A DNA stretch of 34,464 nt from assembly GCA_913055825.1 (NCBI GenBank), contig CAJXKB010000032.1, positions 1-34,464 of the forward strand. Direction: 5' to 3'. The DNA comes from an uncultured Bacteroidota bacterium. Its GTDB lineage: Bacteria; Bacteroidota; Bacteroidia; Bacteroidales; F082. Below are positions 16,535 to 25,315 of the stretch, one piece after another. The first letter of the stretch is position 1; the number at the start of each line of letters is the position of its first letter. Both the position numbers and the translations under genes were made by a program. The notes under the pieces are model-generated. The model was not told where the DNA came from, did not search any database, and saw nothing but the letters and a program-made list of their open reading frames with translations.

Positions 16535-17989
16535 CTATGCCTTTTTGTTATCAAGTACAAATTTGTTGTATAAAAACAAGGCGATAATCGTTACTACACC
16601 AATAGCGCTGAATATCATCCATATACGATAGGGGTGATATGAATTCCAAAGCATTTGTGTTAAACCATGTTGATCGGTGTGTAGCAATTCGGCAGCTTTT
16701 CTGAAATAATCATTTTGTGTAAAACTTTTACTGATAGCCGGGATTTCCAAGCCCCGTTTTGCCATTTCTAATTGCAGTAGAGTTACTTTATCGGACATAG
16801 ATTGATAAACCGGACCGGAAAATACTCCTGCAAGATAATTTCCAACGGCCACGGGTAAAAAAGAAGTTCCCATATATAAAGCTTCTTTCTTTTTTGGTGC
16901 AATACGTCCGATATATTCGGTAAATTTAGGTGAGCTTGCCATCTCGCCAAGCGAAAAGATAAGGATGGCAGCGATTACGTAAAAGCCATTGTTTGTCCCG
17001 AATGCGAGCCCAATACCTATTGAGACGACTGCAATACCGGTAATGATAGAATTCACAGGTTTTAGCCGCATCACCAGTGAAGAAATGATAATTTGAAACA
17101 GGATGATAAAACCGGCATCCAGGTTTACCATCATTTCAGGGGCAATAATACCCTCTTTAGTGCCTACAGCAGAAGCTATTGCCGGCGAGAAGCCATGTAT
17201 CCAATTGTAAATCATGGCCGTATCAACCCATTGGTCAATAAAATTGGGCAAGGTGTAAAACAACTGGTTAAACATGGTCCAAAAGCCAATCATAATAATC
17301 AGAAACACGGTTAGCTTCATGTCCGACAGCGCAATTAAGATGTTTTTAAGCGATTTACTAATAGACGCCCAAAAAGAATCTTCATTTTTAACACGGTCAG
17401 GTTCTTTATAAAAGAAAATGGCGAGGATGATATTTACTAAAATTGCAGATGCAGCCATAAGAAAAACAATGTGCCATCCGTAAATATGCCTCAATTTAGA
17501 CGAAAAAACGGGGCCGATAAAACCACCTATATTCACAATCATATAAAATAAACCAAACCCAATGGAGGATGTGGATTCGTCAGTGGTTTTCGCAACCGTG
17601 GCCGAAACAATGGGCTTGAAAATAGCAGCGCCAATCGCCACAAGCAAAAATGTGGCGTAAACTGCTGTATAGCTTCTGAACTGTCCCATGAGGTAATAAG
17701 CCGATGATAGAATTACAAAAGCAATGATGAGCATTTTTTTATATCCGAAACGGTCGGCCAGCGAACCGGTAAAAAGTGGTAGAAGATATAAAATGAATGT
17801 GATTGTCCCCATGATGCTCCCCTTTTGGGTCTGGCTGAAACCAAGGGCTCCCGTATCGGTGGATTGCGTGAGGTACAAAGCTAATACGGCAAACAATCCA
17901 TACCATGCCCAGCGTTCAAATAATTCCATCGAGTTGGCGATCCAGAAGGTACGCGGAAATTTTTTAAAAGTAGCTCCTATTTTGCTCAT
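16535..17989 (-). CDS. POT/PTR2 family proton-dependent peptide transporter
   Basis: 484 residues, about 12-14 membrane segments. The TM1 motif ELFERWAWYG (22-31) corresponds to the ExxERFxYYG proton-coupling motif of the POT family, with Trp at the usual Phe position. It is followed by the conserved LADRFGYKK loop (MFS motif A) and IGAAIFKPIVSATVA. Family members import di- and tripeptides with protons. A large loop near residues 425-460 is predicted before the last membrane segment. It starts 3 bp after the stop of the helix-hairpin-helix gene, so it is the last gene of a probable four-gene operon with the NSS/MetS pair. Confidence 0.88.
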   Translation of the reverse strand: MSKIGATFKKFPRTFWIANSMELFERWAWYGLFAVLALYLTQSTDTGALGFSQTQKGSIMGTITFILYLLPLFTGSLADRFGYKKMLIIAFVILSSAYYLMGQFRSYTAVYATFLLVAIGAAIFKPIVSATVAKTTDESTSSIGFGLFYMIVNIGGFIGPVFSSKLRHIYGWHIVFLMAASAILVNIILAIFFYKEPDRVKNEDSFWASISKSLKNILIALSDMKLTVFLIIMIGFWTMFNQLFYTLPNFIDQWVDTAMIYNWIHGFSPAIASAVGTKEGIIAPEMMVNLDAGFIILFQIIISSLVMRLKPVNSIITGIAVVSIGIGLAFGTNNGFYVIAAILIFSLGEMASSPKFTEYIGRIAPKKKEALYMGTSFLPVAVGNYLAGVFSGPVYQSMSDKVTLLQLEMAKRGLEIPAISKSFTQNDYFRKAAELLHTDQHGLTQMLWNSYHPYRIWMIFSAIGVVTIIALFLYNKFVLDNKKA

Positions 17990-17992
17990 GTT

Positions 17993-18934
17993 TTAATTTT
18001 TTAAGGGGCGAATATACAAATAATGCCGGATATTGTTGAATGCGGAATCGGAAAACAGATGTTGTGCTTTAAGTTGTGTTAAACTTCTGAATCCGTGAAT
18101 TTTATTTCGCATATAAATCAGTCTTCTCGTGGTTTTATAATCAAAATAAGGGTGATGTAGAATGGTTTTAAATTGTGCATGGTTCAGGTCGATTTTGTGT
18201 ATCCGGTTTGTGTCAACTGTGATATATGGGGCTATTTTTTGAAAAAGCTCAGGTTTGAGGCCATAAACATCCTTCAGCTGGAGTTTGGAATAAAAACCAC
18301 CAAGCAGATGCCTGTATTTGATAACCCTGGCTGCAAGCCATGGCTTAAGCCGGAGGTTCCTCACCAACTGACCTGAGTCACAATTATTGATTTCCAGGGA
18401 TGAAAGCCTGGAACTTATTGCTGTGGCACGGCCTCTTTTTTCTTTTTCCGATTTGTTCACTTTTTTTATCCTGATATAAGGTTTTAACACGAGGTATTCT
18501 GCTTCCGAAAGACTATAAATTCTTTGCAGATCGGATTTTTTGGAAAATATCCCTCCGTGACTCCGGTAGTTTAGGATATTCTTTATCTGCTTTTGGCTGA
18601 GCCCCATTTGTTTCCATTGCTTTTCCGAAATCTTATTCGGATCGAAGGGGAAGGGGTGAATTAACCTGGCTGCCTGGGACTGTGTTAGTTCGCCTTTTTT
18701 CTGTAACTCGTTAATTTTTAATGAATCGTTTAAACGTTGTTGGGCAATAACAAATTGTTTCACATCCTTTTGATAGCCCGGATCAGTATTTGCAGATTGC
18801 CTGATTACTTTCGGAAGGAAAAGATTGATACAAACTAACAGTACAAGCAGGAAGAGTAAAATCAAAACGCCACGTTGTTCACCCTTGTGAAGGGTATAAA
18901 AAGATTTAAACCAATGTTTAATGTTGTTGTTCAC
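17993..18934 (-). CDS. Membrane-anchored helix-hairpin-helix protein (ComEA-like repeats)
   Basis: 313 residues from a GTG start at 18934 (no in-frame ATG near). A short cytoplasmic N-terminus and one membrane segment (about 22-41) are followed by helix-hairpin-helix repeats: MGLSQKQIKNILNYRSHGGI (about 109-128), LRLKPWLAARVIKYRHLLGG (about 195-215), and a third, FDYKTTRRLIYMRNKIHGF. Such ComEA-type repeats usually bind DNA through the backbone, which suggests extracytoplasmic DNA handling, but no competence genes are nearby. Family members are common and uncharacterised in Bacteroidota. It starts 24 bp after the MetS-like gene, and a perfect ACTACGTAGT palindrome (18933-18942) overlaps its start codon. 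Confidence 0.85.
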   Translation of the reverse strand: MNNNIKHWFKSFYTLHKGEQRGVLILLFLLVLLVCINLFLPKVIRQSANTDPGYQKDVKQFVIAQQRLNDSLKINELQKKGELTQSQAARLIHPFPFDPNKISEKQWKQMGLSQKQIKNILNYRSHGGIFSKKSDLQRIYSLSEAEYLVLKPYIRIKKVNKSEKEKRGRATAISSRLSSLEINNCDSGQLVRNLRLKPWLAARVIKYRHLLGGFYSKLQLKDVYGLKPELFQKIAPYITVDTNRIHKIDLNHAQFKTILHHPYFDYKTTRRLIYMRNKIHGFRSLTQLKAQHLFSDSAFNNIRHYLYIRPLKN

Positions 18935-18958
18935 TACGTAGTAGTTACGCTTCAGTAA

Positions 18959-19096
18959 TCAAGACACAGAGTCGTCACCCGAGGCTTCCGAATTAGTTTT
19001 TTTTGGTGTTCTCAACACCTTGGTAAGGAAATAAGCGGTTATGACGGTAACCGAGCCTTGTACCAAAACCATTAATATTATTGCTGAAGTACTCAT
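18959..19096 (-). CDS. MetS-like small subunit of NSS transporter
   Basis: A 45-residue protein: one membrane helix (about residues 4-26) followed by a short polar tail. Its ATG overlaps the stop of the preceding NSS transporter gene in an ATGA, a sign of translational coupling. Corynebacterium glutamicum MetP, also an SNF/NSS transporter, needs a similarly placed tiny membrane protein, MetS. Position, size and topology fit that family, and the MVLVQGSVTVITAYFL helix resembles it. The exact partner function here is inferred. Confidence 0.8.
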   Translation of the reverse strand: MSTSAIILMVLVQGSVTVITAYFLTKVLRTPKKTNSEASGDDSVS

Positions 19097-20772
19097 GACT
19101 GTAATTTTTTAGATTTTAATTTTCTCTTTTTTGAAGCAATGTGTACGAGGTAACTCAGACCCAGGAATGTGGACAAGAGCAGAAGCCGTGACATATCTTT
19201 GAAAAACATCCCGGTAGGCATTCCGTTTTTAAACCAGATCATTTTTACGTTGATATGGAAAACCTGGGCAATAATACTGTCACTGGCCCACGGCCACGTT
19301 CCGTGTGAAAACAGCTGATGAAATGCCACCTGCCAGTCAGCCATTTCTCCATGTAGTGGTTTAAACAGCGATGTGATAAAAATTGTTAAGATAAAAATGG
19401 GAGTAACCCATTTAATGACAAACTTATAAAAGTGTGGTACTTTGATGTCGGATCCGCGGGTAATTTCTCTCCAGCCTTTTTTCAATCCAAAAATCCATGA
19501 GAACAGAATGATTTCAGCTGTAGCAAAAATGACCAGCGATACGGTTCCTGTCCAGTAGTCATATTCGTCAAATACGCCATACTGGAAGAATAAAATTGTG
19601 GGAAGAGCGAGTACTAAAATAATGATTCCCAGCACAATGGCACTCTTAACCCGACCCCAGCCGAACTCGTCTTCCACAAATCCCATAAACGGTGTTCCCA
19701 TGGCGAGTGAGGAGGTAATTCCGGCAAAAAATAACAGTCCGAACCATGCTACGCCCGACAGGGTGGCCAAAATGGTGCCCCACTGGTTAAAAAGGTAGGG
19801 CATAGTTTTAAAGGCCATCATAAAACCGGCGTTCTCTTTCACCCAGTCCAACCCCATATAACCAACAGCGATAGGAATGACAACAGATGCCCCCAGTACG
19901 ATTTCAACAAATTCATTCATCCATCCGGCCGTCATGGCGTTTAAGGCAATGTCTTCATTTTTTCGTACGTAAGCAGCATAACAATGGATGGTACCCATCC
20001 CTACCGACAGGGTGAAAAATATTTGCCCTGCCGCTGCCAGCCATACCTTCGGATTGGCGAGACTGTCAAAATTGGGTTTCCATAAAAAGTCCAGCCCGAG
20101 ATGCGAATTGCAAGTACTACATCCGGCAATACCGGTAGCGCCAAGTGTAATACCCCTGATGGCCAGAAATATACCGAATAGAATCAAAAGTGGCATGGCA
20201 ATTTTAGCAACTTTCTCTGTTCCTTCGCTTAAGCCTTTCGATAAGATATAAATGTTTATGATAAGTGTGACCAGAAAAGCAACAATAGCCCAAAAAGGTA
20301 CATTTATTGCCAGTTGATTGCCGATAATGTGACTGTGAACCCCGGCGTAGTTGTCGAACATAGTGCTTACCTGTCCTCTGTCAAGGCCGGTAAAACTCTG
20401 GAAGATAGACTTTAAGGTGTAAGATAGAGTCCATGACTCAATGTATGTGTAGTAAGAAATAATCCCGATGTTTGTGAAGATACCGAATACCCCCACATAC
20501 TTCCAGATTCTTTTTTTAGCCATACTGTCGAAAATGAAAGGAGTGGAATGGTTGCCCCTGATACCACCGTATCTTCCCATAGCCCATTCGACCCACAGCA
20601 AGGGAATTCCCATCAGAAGAAAAGAAACGAAGTATGGGATAATAAAAGCGCCGCCCCCATTTTGGACAGCCTGAACCGGAAACCTCAGAAAGTTCCCCAG
20701 TCCAACTGCATTGCCTGCCATGGCCAGGATGAGGCCTATTCGCGATCCCCACCCTTCTTTTACCTGAGTCAT
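19093..20772 (-). CDS. Sodium:neurotransmitter symporter (SNF/NSS) family transporter, MetP-like
   Basis: 559 residues, about 12 membrane segments. TM1 shows the family hallmark GNAVGLGNFLRFP followed by NGGGAFIIPYF (about 20-48), which builds the Na+ and substrate sites of LeuT-fold SLC6-type transporters. The protein is longer than LeuT. Its coupling to a one-helix subunit suggests the MetPS type, where methionine and alanine are transported; the substrate here is not proven. It is the first gene of a run NSS-metS-HHH-POT on the minus strand. No perfect TAnnTTTG box was seen upstream (nearest is TATACTTG). Confidence 0.92.
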   Translation of the reverse strand: MTQVKEGWGSRIGLILAMAGNAVGLGNFLRFPVQAVQNGGGAFIIPYFVSFLLMGIPLLWVEWAMGRYGGIRGNHSTPFIFDSMAKKRIWKYVGVFGIFTNIGIISYYTYIESWTLSYTLKSIFQSFTGLDRGQVSTMFDNYAGVHSHIIGNQLAINVPFWAIVAFLVTLIINIYILSKGLSEGTEKVAKIAMPLLILFGIFLAIRGITLGATGIAGCSTCNSHLGLDFLWKPNFDSLANPKVWLAAAGQIFFTLSVGMGTIHCYAAYVRKNEDIALNAMTAGWMNEFVEIVLGASVVIPIAVGYMGLDWVKENAGFMMAFKTMPYLFNQWGTILATLSGVAWFGLLFFAGITSSLAMGTPFMGFVEDEFGWGRVKSAIVLGIIILVLALPTILFFQYGVFDEYDYWTGTVSLVIFATAEIILFSWIFGLKKGWREITRGSDIKVPHFYKFVIKWVTPIFILTIFITSLFKPLHGEMADWQVAFHQLFSHGTWPWASDSIIAQVFHINVKMIWFKNGMPTGMFFKDMSRLLLLSTFLGLSYLVHIASKKRKLKSKKLQS

Positions 20773-20929
20773 AGGTTAATCTTTTTGGAAAATCAAAAAT
20801 TAAACTGCAAGTATAAGAAAATGTAAGATTTTTACCCCTAATTATCCATGAAATAATTTAAATTAAAGTATGCTTACAGCTTCAAGCGAGCTTTTTCTAT
20901 TCGATCTATTTTTTAGCAGCACTAACGGA

Positions 20930-22108
20930 TTAATATTCAAAGGTCCCGTGTGCAGAATGAATGGTCAGTTTTTTTGTGTTTGCGCTCTCCACATGGCCAA
21001 CAATCCGCGCATCTACGCCAAATGTCTTTGAAATTCCTATAATTTTAGTGGCAATACTTTCCGGCACATACAATTCCATGCGATGTCCCATATTGAACAC
21101 CTGATACATTTCGCGCCAAGGTGTATCCGATTGTTTTTGAATCATCTTAAAAAGGGGAGGAGTGGGGAAAAGATTATCCTTGATGATATGCAGCTTATCC
21201 ACAAAATGGAGTATTTTGGTTTGTGCCCCGCCACTGCAATGGATCATACCGTGGATTTGTGGTCTGTATGATTTAAGGATATTTTTGATAATTGGTGCAT
21301 AAGTCCGCGTGGGCGATAAAACCAGTTTGCCCGCGTTAATTCCTTCCAGAGGGCTGGTGCCGGTGAGGTTGAGTTTTCCTGAATAGACCAGTTCGTCAGG
21401 AACCGACGGGTCAAAACTTTCGGGATATTTACGGGCCAGTTCATGCGAAAACACATCATGGCGTGCCGAAGTAAGCCCATTGCTGCCCATGCCTCCATTG
21501 TAATTGTCTTCGTAAGTAGCCTGACCGAATGAGGCCAGACCTACAATTACATCACCGGATTGAATGTGGTTTTCGATGATTTGATTTCGCGGGACACGTG
21601 CTGTAACGGTAGAATCAACAATTACGGTACGCACCAAATCGCCTACGTCGGCCGTTTCGCCTCCCGTAAGCCGGATGTCAATATTCAGCTTCTGCATTTT
21701 TTCAAGGAATTTTTCAGTGCCATTGATGAGTGCAGATATAACCTCGCCGGGAATGCGGTTTTTATTCCGTCCGATGGTGGAAGAAAGCAGAATATTGTCG
21801 GTAACACCCACACACAATAAATCGTCGGTATTCATCACGATGGCATCCTGGGCAATGCCTTCCCAAACACTCAGGTCGCCTGTTTCTTTCCAGTACATAT
21901 AAGCCAGTGCCGATTTGGTGCCTGCTCCGTCAGCGTGCATGATGTTGCAATAGTCTGGGTCATTCCCTAATAAATCAGGGATTATTTTACAAAATGCATT
22001 GGGGTACAGTCCTTTATCGAGTTTGCTAATAGCTGCGTGCACGTCGTCTTTTGAAAAGGAAACCCCGCGTTTTTCGTACCGGGAATCATTGGCCGCTTTA
22101 TTTTTCAT
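20930..22108 (-). CDS. purM: AIR synthase (phosphoribosylformylglycinamidine cyclo-ligase)
   Basis: 392 residues from ATG 22108; a TTG directly before it is a weaker start. PurM closes the imidazole ring in purine synthesis (FGAM + ATP to AIR). Recognisable parts: MHADGAGTKSALA (about 57-69, the ATP-site DGxGTK), NTDDLLCVGV (about 93-102), LTGGETADVGD (about 146-156) and NGLTSARH (about 213-220). The protein is about 45 residues longer than the Escherichia coli enzyme and its motifs are shifted, which matches the divergent long form in Bacteroidota. The start codon lies inside the 3' end of the OmpA-family gene (11-base overlap). Confidence 0.87.
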   Translation of the reverse strand: MKNKAANDSRYEKRGVSFSKDDVHAAISKLDKGLYPNAFCKIIPDLLGNDPDYCNIMHADGAGTKSALAYMYWKETGDLSVWEGIAQDAIVMNTDDLLCVGVTDNILLSSTIGRNKNRIPGEVISALINGTEKFLEKMQKLNIDIRLTGGETADVGDLVRTVIVDSTVTARVPRNQIIENHIQSGDVIVGLASFGQATYEDNYNGGMGSNGLTSARHDVFSHELARKYPESFDPSVPDELVYSGKLNLTGTSPLEGINAGKLVLSPTRTYAPIIKNILKSYRPQIHGMIHCSGGAQTKILHFVDKLHIIKDNLFPTPPLFKMIQKQSDTPWREMYQVFNMGHRMELYVPESIATKIIGISKTFGVDARIVGHVESANTKKLTIHSAHGTFEY

Positions 22109-24572
22109 CAAGGATCAGAAGTTTTTTTTGCGTGTTGAAATGATGTTTACCAAATTTCGACAAAATGCGATCGCCAAATACCAGTCCTCTTTTCAATTGA
22201 TAATCCACCATAATCTGTATATTCTGAACTGTTTTGTTGGCAATACGGACATTCATTAAGTTAATTACAGCACGGTTGGCGATGGTATTATTTTTCAGGA
22301 TTTCCTCCGGGTTCCCGGCAAAATCATCCTTAGAGATTACCCCGTTTTGCAACATTTCCATAGCTTTCTTTAACGAAATGATCCCAAATTGTTTTTTGTC
22401 GTAAGTAAATTCTTCGTGATACCCATTTATAACACAACCGGTAACATAAAGCCCGGATATTTTATCAGGATGATATACGGCAGCGTTTTCCTGTGGGTTA
22501 ATGGCAATGCGAATGTTTGTATCGGCTGTAGCCATAACCAATGATTTCGGAACATAATTTTTGCGGAGCACCCTGAATTCGGAACGCCGGTTCAGCGAAT
22601 AGGCTGCTTCTTTTTCAGCTTTGCTACTCAGTGAGTTGATGTAGTTGTCGTCTAGTGTGGTTCCTTTTTTAAAGAGGAAACCATCTTTTATAATGTCCTT
22701 TTTCAGGGTACGAGGTACACGTTCTCCATAACCTTTGGGTACCAGTCGTGCAGCATCAATGCCACGCATAATGAGGTAATCAACGACCGAACGGGCCCGT
22801 TTTTGCGACAGGATATCATTGCGCTCTTCGGTGTCTCTCGAATCGGTATGGGAGGCCAGCTCGATAACCAGGTTAGGATTTTCACGCAGGGTCTGAACCA
22901 GCCCCTGCAGCGAGTCCTGATATTGTGGTTTTAAATCCCATTTACCTAAATCATACAAAATGTCAGGTAAAACAATGGGCTCGGATGAGATGGGTTTGAG
23001 CACAAAATCTTTTTTGAAGTCTTTACCCAATTCAATTCCTTTGGTCGAGATTTTACCAGTTGCGTTGAAATATCCTTCTTTACTTACTTTAATTTCGTAA
23101 TCGGTTTGGGGTTTAATCTGGCTTTTGCCAAAAGAGTAGAAACCTTTGTTGTTTGTACGCGTACTTACCGAAGATCCGTCTGAGCCTATAAGTTTGATTT
23201 GTATATTGGAGATAGCGAAAAGGGTCCTTTCGTTGGTAACCGTTCCTGAAAGGCTAAATTCAAGAGGCGGTTGGATAAAATAATAAATATCTTCTTTTCC
23301 ACGGCCACTTTTTCGATTTGAACTCAGGTAACCGAAATTTTTAGTGGGGTGTAAAACAATGCCAAAATCATCAAAGGGAGAGTTTATGGGATATTTTAAG
23401 TTCTGAGGTTTACCCCAGCTTCCCGATGAATCTATTTTACTCACGAAAATGTCCAGGCCACCCATACCGCCATGTCCGTCGGACGAAAAATAAAGGGCCG
23501 TGTCACCATGCAAGAACGGGAACATTTCGTTGCCTTTGGTGTTGACAATTTTCCCGAGATTGACCGGGCGGCTGAAAGCTGCATTTTTTGATTTGCGGAT
23601 GGCTGCCCACAAATCTTTACCTCCCTGGCCCCCTTTGCGGTCGGATGAAAAGATAAGCATCAATCCATCCGGGCTCAGTGTGGGCTGTCCGATGGTTTGC
23701 GTAGTGTCCACGGTATTTATTTTAACAAGCCGGGCTTCTCCCCAACTCCTGCCGATTCGTCGCGATACAAAAAGCTGGCATTCCGAAGCCACATTGGGGG
23801 TTCTTTTACAACGGGTAAAATATAAATTTTTAAACTGGCTGTCGGTTTGCGCTGCACCTTCGTTGGCTTTGGTGTTGATGTTTCCCGAAGCATCGATGGG
23901 TTTTGGTGTACTCCATTCCCCGTTTCGATCCTGGCGGCTCACAAAAAGGTTGCTGAAATGCTGGCCCGTCCATTTGTCAATGCCTTTATTTTTTTTGTTG
24001 GCTATTTCACGTGTGGAAGTGAAAACCAACTCGTTATAATTATTTGACAGGAAAGCGGGAGCAAAATCGGCATCGCGCGAGTTAATCTTCTTTACATTGG
24101 TAATTTCATATTTCGACGGGTTCTCTATCCATTTTTGAATGAGCGGGATAGTTTTAGCTCCCAGCCGGCCGCGCGGGTCGTCAGGAACTTTTTCGGAATA
24201 GGCCTGATAATTTTGAAGGGCTTCATCGTAATGACCGTTTATTTTTTGCATGTCGGCCAAATGCAATAAAATTTCAGGATATTTCTTGTCCCATCCGGCG
24301 CGGATAAGTCTTTTGTACGTCATTTCGGCTCTTCTGTAATTCTCGGTAAGCCGGTAACAATCAGCCAGTCTGTAATTTATCCGATTCTTCTCTTTCCGGT
24401 TATTTTTAATTTTTAAATAAGCTTTCCTGTATTTATCGATGGCAACATAATACTGATGCCTGTTATATAAATCGTCGGCAGCACGGGCGGGATTTTTTCG
24501 TTGGGCCATTATCAGTGTTGGCAGGAGTGCCAGGATAATCAACGGGATATATTTTTTAAAAAGTACTTCCAT
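22098..24572 (-). CDS. OmpA-family protein: TPR, PD40 propeller, CRD, OmpA peptidoglycan-binding, C-terminal retropepsin-like fold
   Basis: 824 residues from ATG 24572, chosen because it opens a signal peptide (1-23, ending IMAQ). Order: TPR helices (28-130); beta-propeller with PD40 repeats (about 165-432; LSPDGLMLIFSSDRKGG at 299-315, ALYFSSDGHGGMGGLDIF at 359-376); carboxypeptidase-regulatory-like beta domain (437-527); OmpA C-terminal domain (533-670; ELASHTDSRDTEERN and NRRSEF). The first four domains follow the layout of PorE, the peptidoglycan-binding component of the type IX secretion system. Residues 702-824 add a domain resembling bacterial retropepsin-like proteases, with DKK (725-727) where DTG is expected. 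Likely outer-membrane associated and facing the periplasm. T9SS membership is inferred. Confidence 0.88.
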   Translation of the reverse strand: MEVLFKKYIPLIILALLPTLIMAQRKNPARAADDLYNRHQYYVAIDKYRKAYLKIKNNRKEKNRINYRLADCYRLTENYRRAEMTYKRLIRAGWDKKYPEILLHLADMQKINGHYDEALQNYQAYSEKVPDDPRGRLGAKTIPLIQKWIENPSKYEITNVKKINSRDADFAPAFLSNNYNELVFTSTREIANKKNKGIDKWTGQHFSNLFVSRQDRNGEWSTPKPIDASGNINTKANEGAAQTDSQFKNLYFTRCKRTPNVASECQLFVSRRIGRSWGEARLVKINTVDTTQTIGQPTLSPDGLMLIFSSDRKGGQGGKDLWAAIRKSKNAAFSRPVNLGKIVNTKGNEMFPFLHGDTALYFSSDGHGGMGGLDIFVSKIDSSGSWGKPQNLKYPINSPFDDFGIVLHPTKNFGYLSSNRKSGRGKEDIYYFIQPPLEFSLSGTVTNERTLFAISNIQIKLIGSDGSSVSTRTNNKGFYSFGKSQIKPQTDYEIKVSKEGYFNATGKISTKGIELGKDFKKDFVLKPISSEPIVLPDILYDLGKWDLKPQYQDSLQGLVQTLRENPNLVIELASHTDSRDTEERNDILSQKRARSVVDYLIMRGIDAARLVPKGYGERVPRTLKKDIIKDGFLFKKGTTLDDNYINSLSSKAEKEAAYSLNRRSEFRVLRKNYVPKSLVMATADTNIRIAINPQENAAVYHPDKISGLYVTGCVINGYHEEFTYDKKQFGIISLKKAMEMLQNGVISKDDFAGNPEEILKNNTIANRAVINLMNVRIANKTVQNIQIMVDYQLKRGLVFGDRILSKFGKHHFNTQKKLLILDEK

Positions 24573-24697
24573 AAAAGTGTTATCAGCAACGGTTACATGT
24601 ATATGGTTCATAATGGATTTTGAAGCTGTAATTTTCAATATACAATGAAACTTATTTTGATCTAAACGTTTTAAATTTTGGGTTTTACACACCATAA

Positions 24698-25315
24698 CTA
24701 CATACGATGTTGGGCATATGGTTTTTCTTCTTTAAATTCAATCGTTAGCATGTTTCTTTTTTCCCCAATTTTTTCTTTTTTCAAAGGTTCAATATCTACA
24801 ACAGCACCAAATTCTATAAATATCTCATAAAACCTTTCATAATCTTTACCCCAATAAATCATTGCACATGACATTGGCGCACCTTTTCCAACATCCAACC
24901 CGTTCTCTAAAAATTTTAGTCTTGTATCATACAAAAAACTGATTGCCCTTGCTTGACCAAATACACTTTGTTTCCAATGACCTGTATTTGTTGCTACCGG
25001 AACTAAAGCAAGTATTTCTGAACCGTATCTATTGTGCGAAAGTGCACATTTTGCCAACCAATTTTTAATTGTAGTGCCGCGTTTTCTGTCTGCTCCATAA
25101 GGAGGATTCATATAGATAGTTGGAAAATTCCAGTCTTGTTTCAATCCGTCAGTATCAGGTAACATGAACTCCGTTTCAGCTTCAACTATGGAATATTCAT
25201 TTGAACAAGGGTCGAGAGATATGGTTCCACCAAAGAAGCGTTTTATTGCAGCAACATATTTAGGTGGTGTCCCCCAACTTTGACTTTGAGAATTTACACT
25301 TCTTCCTGCACTCAT
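24698..25315 (-). CDS. Phage-type DNA N6-adenine methyltransferase of an R-M pair
   Basis: 205 residues from ATG 25315. A GGAGG Shine-Dalgarno sits about 8 bases upstream, rare in this phylum, and decides this start over a TTG at 25330. The ATG overlaps the endonuclease stop as ATGA. Motifs: WGTPPKY (14-20), SLDPCSN (33-39, SAM-binding strand), DGLKQDW and NPPYG (70-74, catalytic motif IV). This is the pattern of the phage-derived Dam family (PF05869-type), usually found in prophages and mobile elements. It should protect sites against the endonuclease encoded just upstream. Recognition sequence unknown. The region is AT-rich. Confidence 0.85.
   Translation of the reverse strand: MSAGRSVNSQSQSWGTPPKYVAAIKRFFGGTISLDPCSNEYSIVEAETEFMLPDTDGLKQDWNFPTIYMNPPYGADRKRGTTIKNWLAKCALSHNRYGSEILALVPVATNTGHWKQSVFGQARAISFLYDTRLKFLENGLDVGKGAPMSCAMIYWGKDYERFYEIFIEFGAVVDIEPLKKEKIGEKRNMLTIEFKEEKPYAQHRM

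Noticed and set aside
20870-20930. Possible terminator after purM
   Set aside because: The only hairpin is a few base pairs around AGCTT/GAGCT and the T run is not placed correctly on the minus strand.
23500-24039. 179-codon plus-strand frame inside the OmpA-family gene
   Set aside because: It is antisense to well-supported TPR/PD40 coding sequence and its translation has no recognisable pattern; shadow frame.
24573-24695. 41-residue N-terminal extension of the OmpA-family protein
   Set aside because: It would place the signal peptide internally; ATG 24572 opens the signal peptide directly.
24573-24697. Integration or attachment site at the edge of the R-M island
   Set aside because: I compared the left (24572-24700) and right (26449-26568) edges by eye and found no convincing direct repeat, integrase or transposase.
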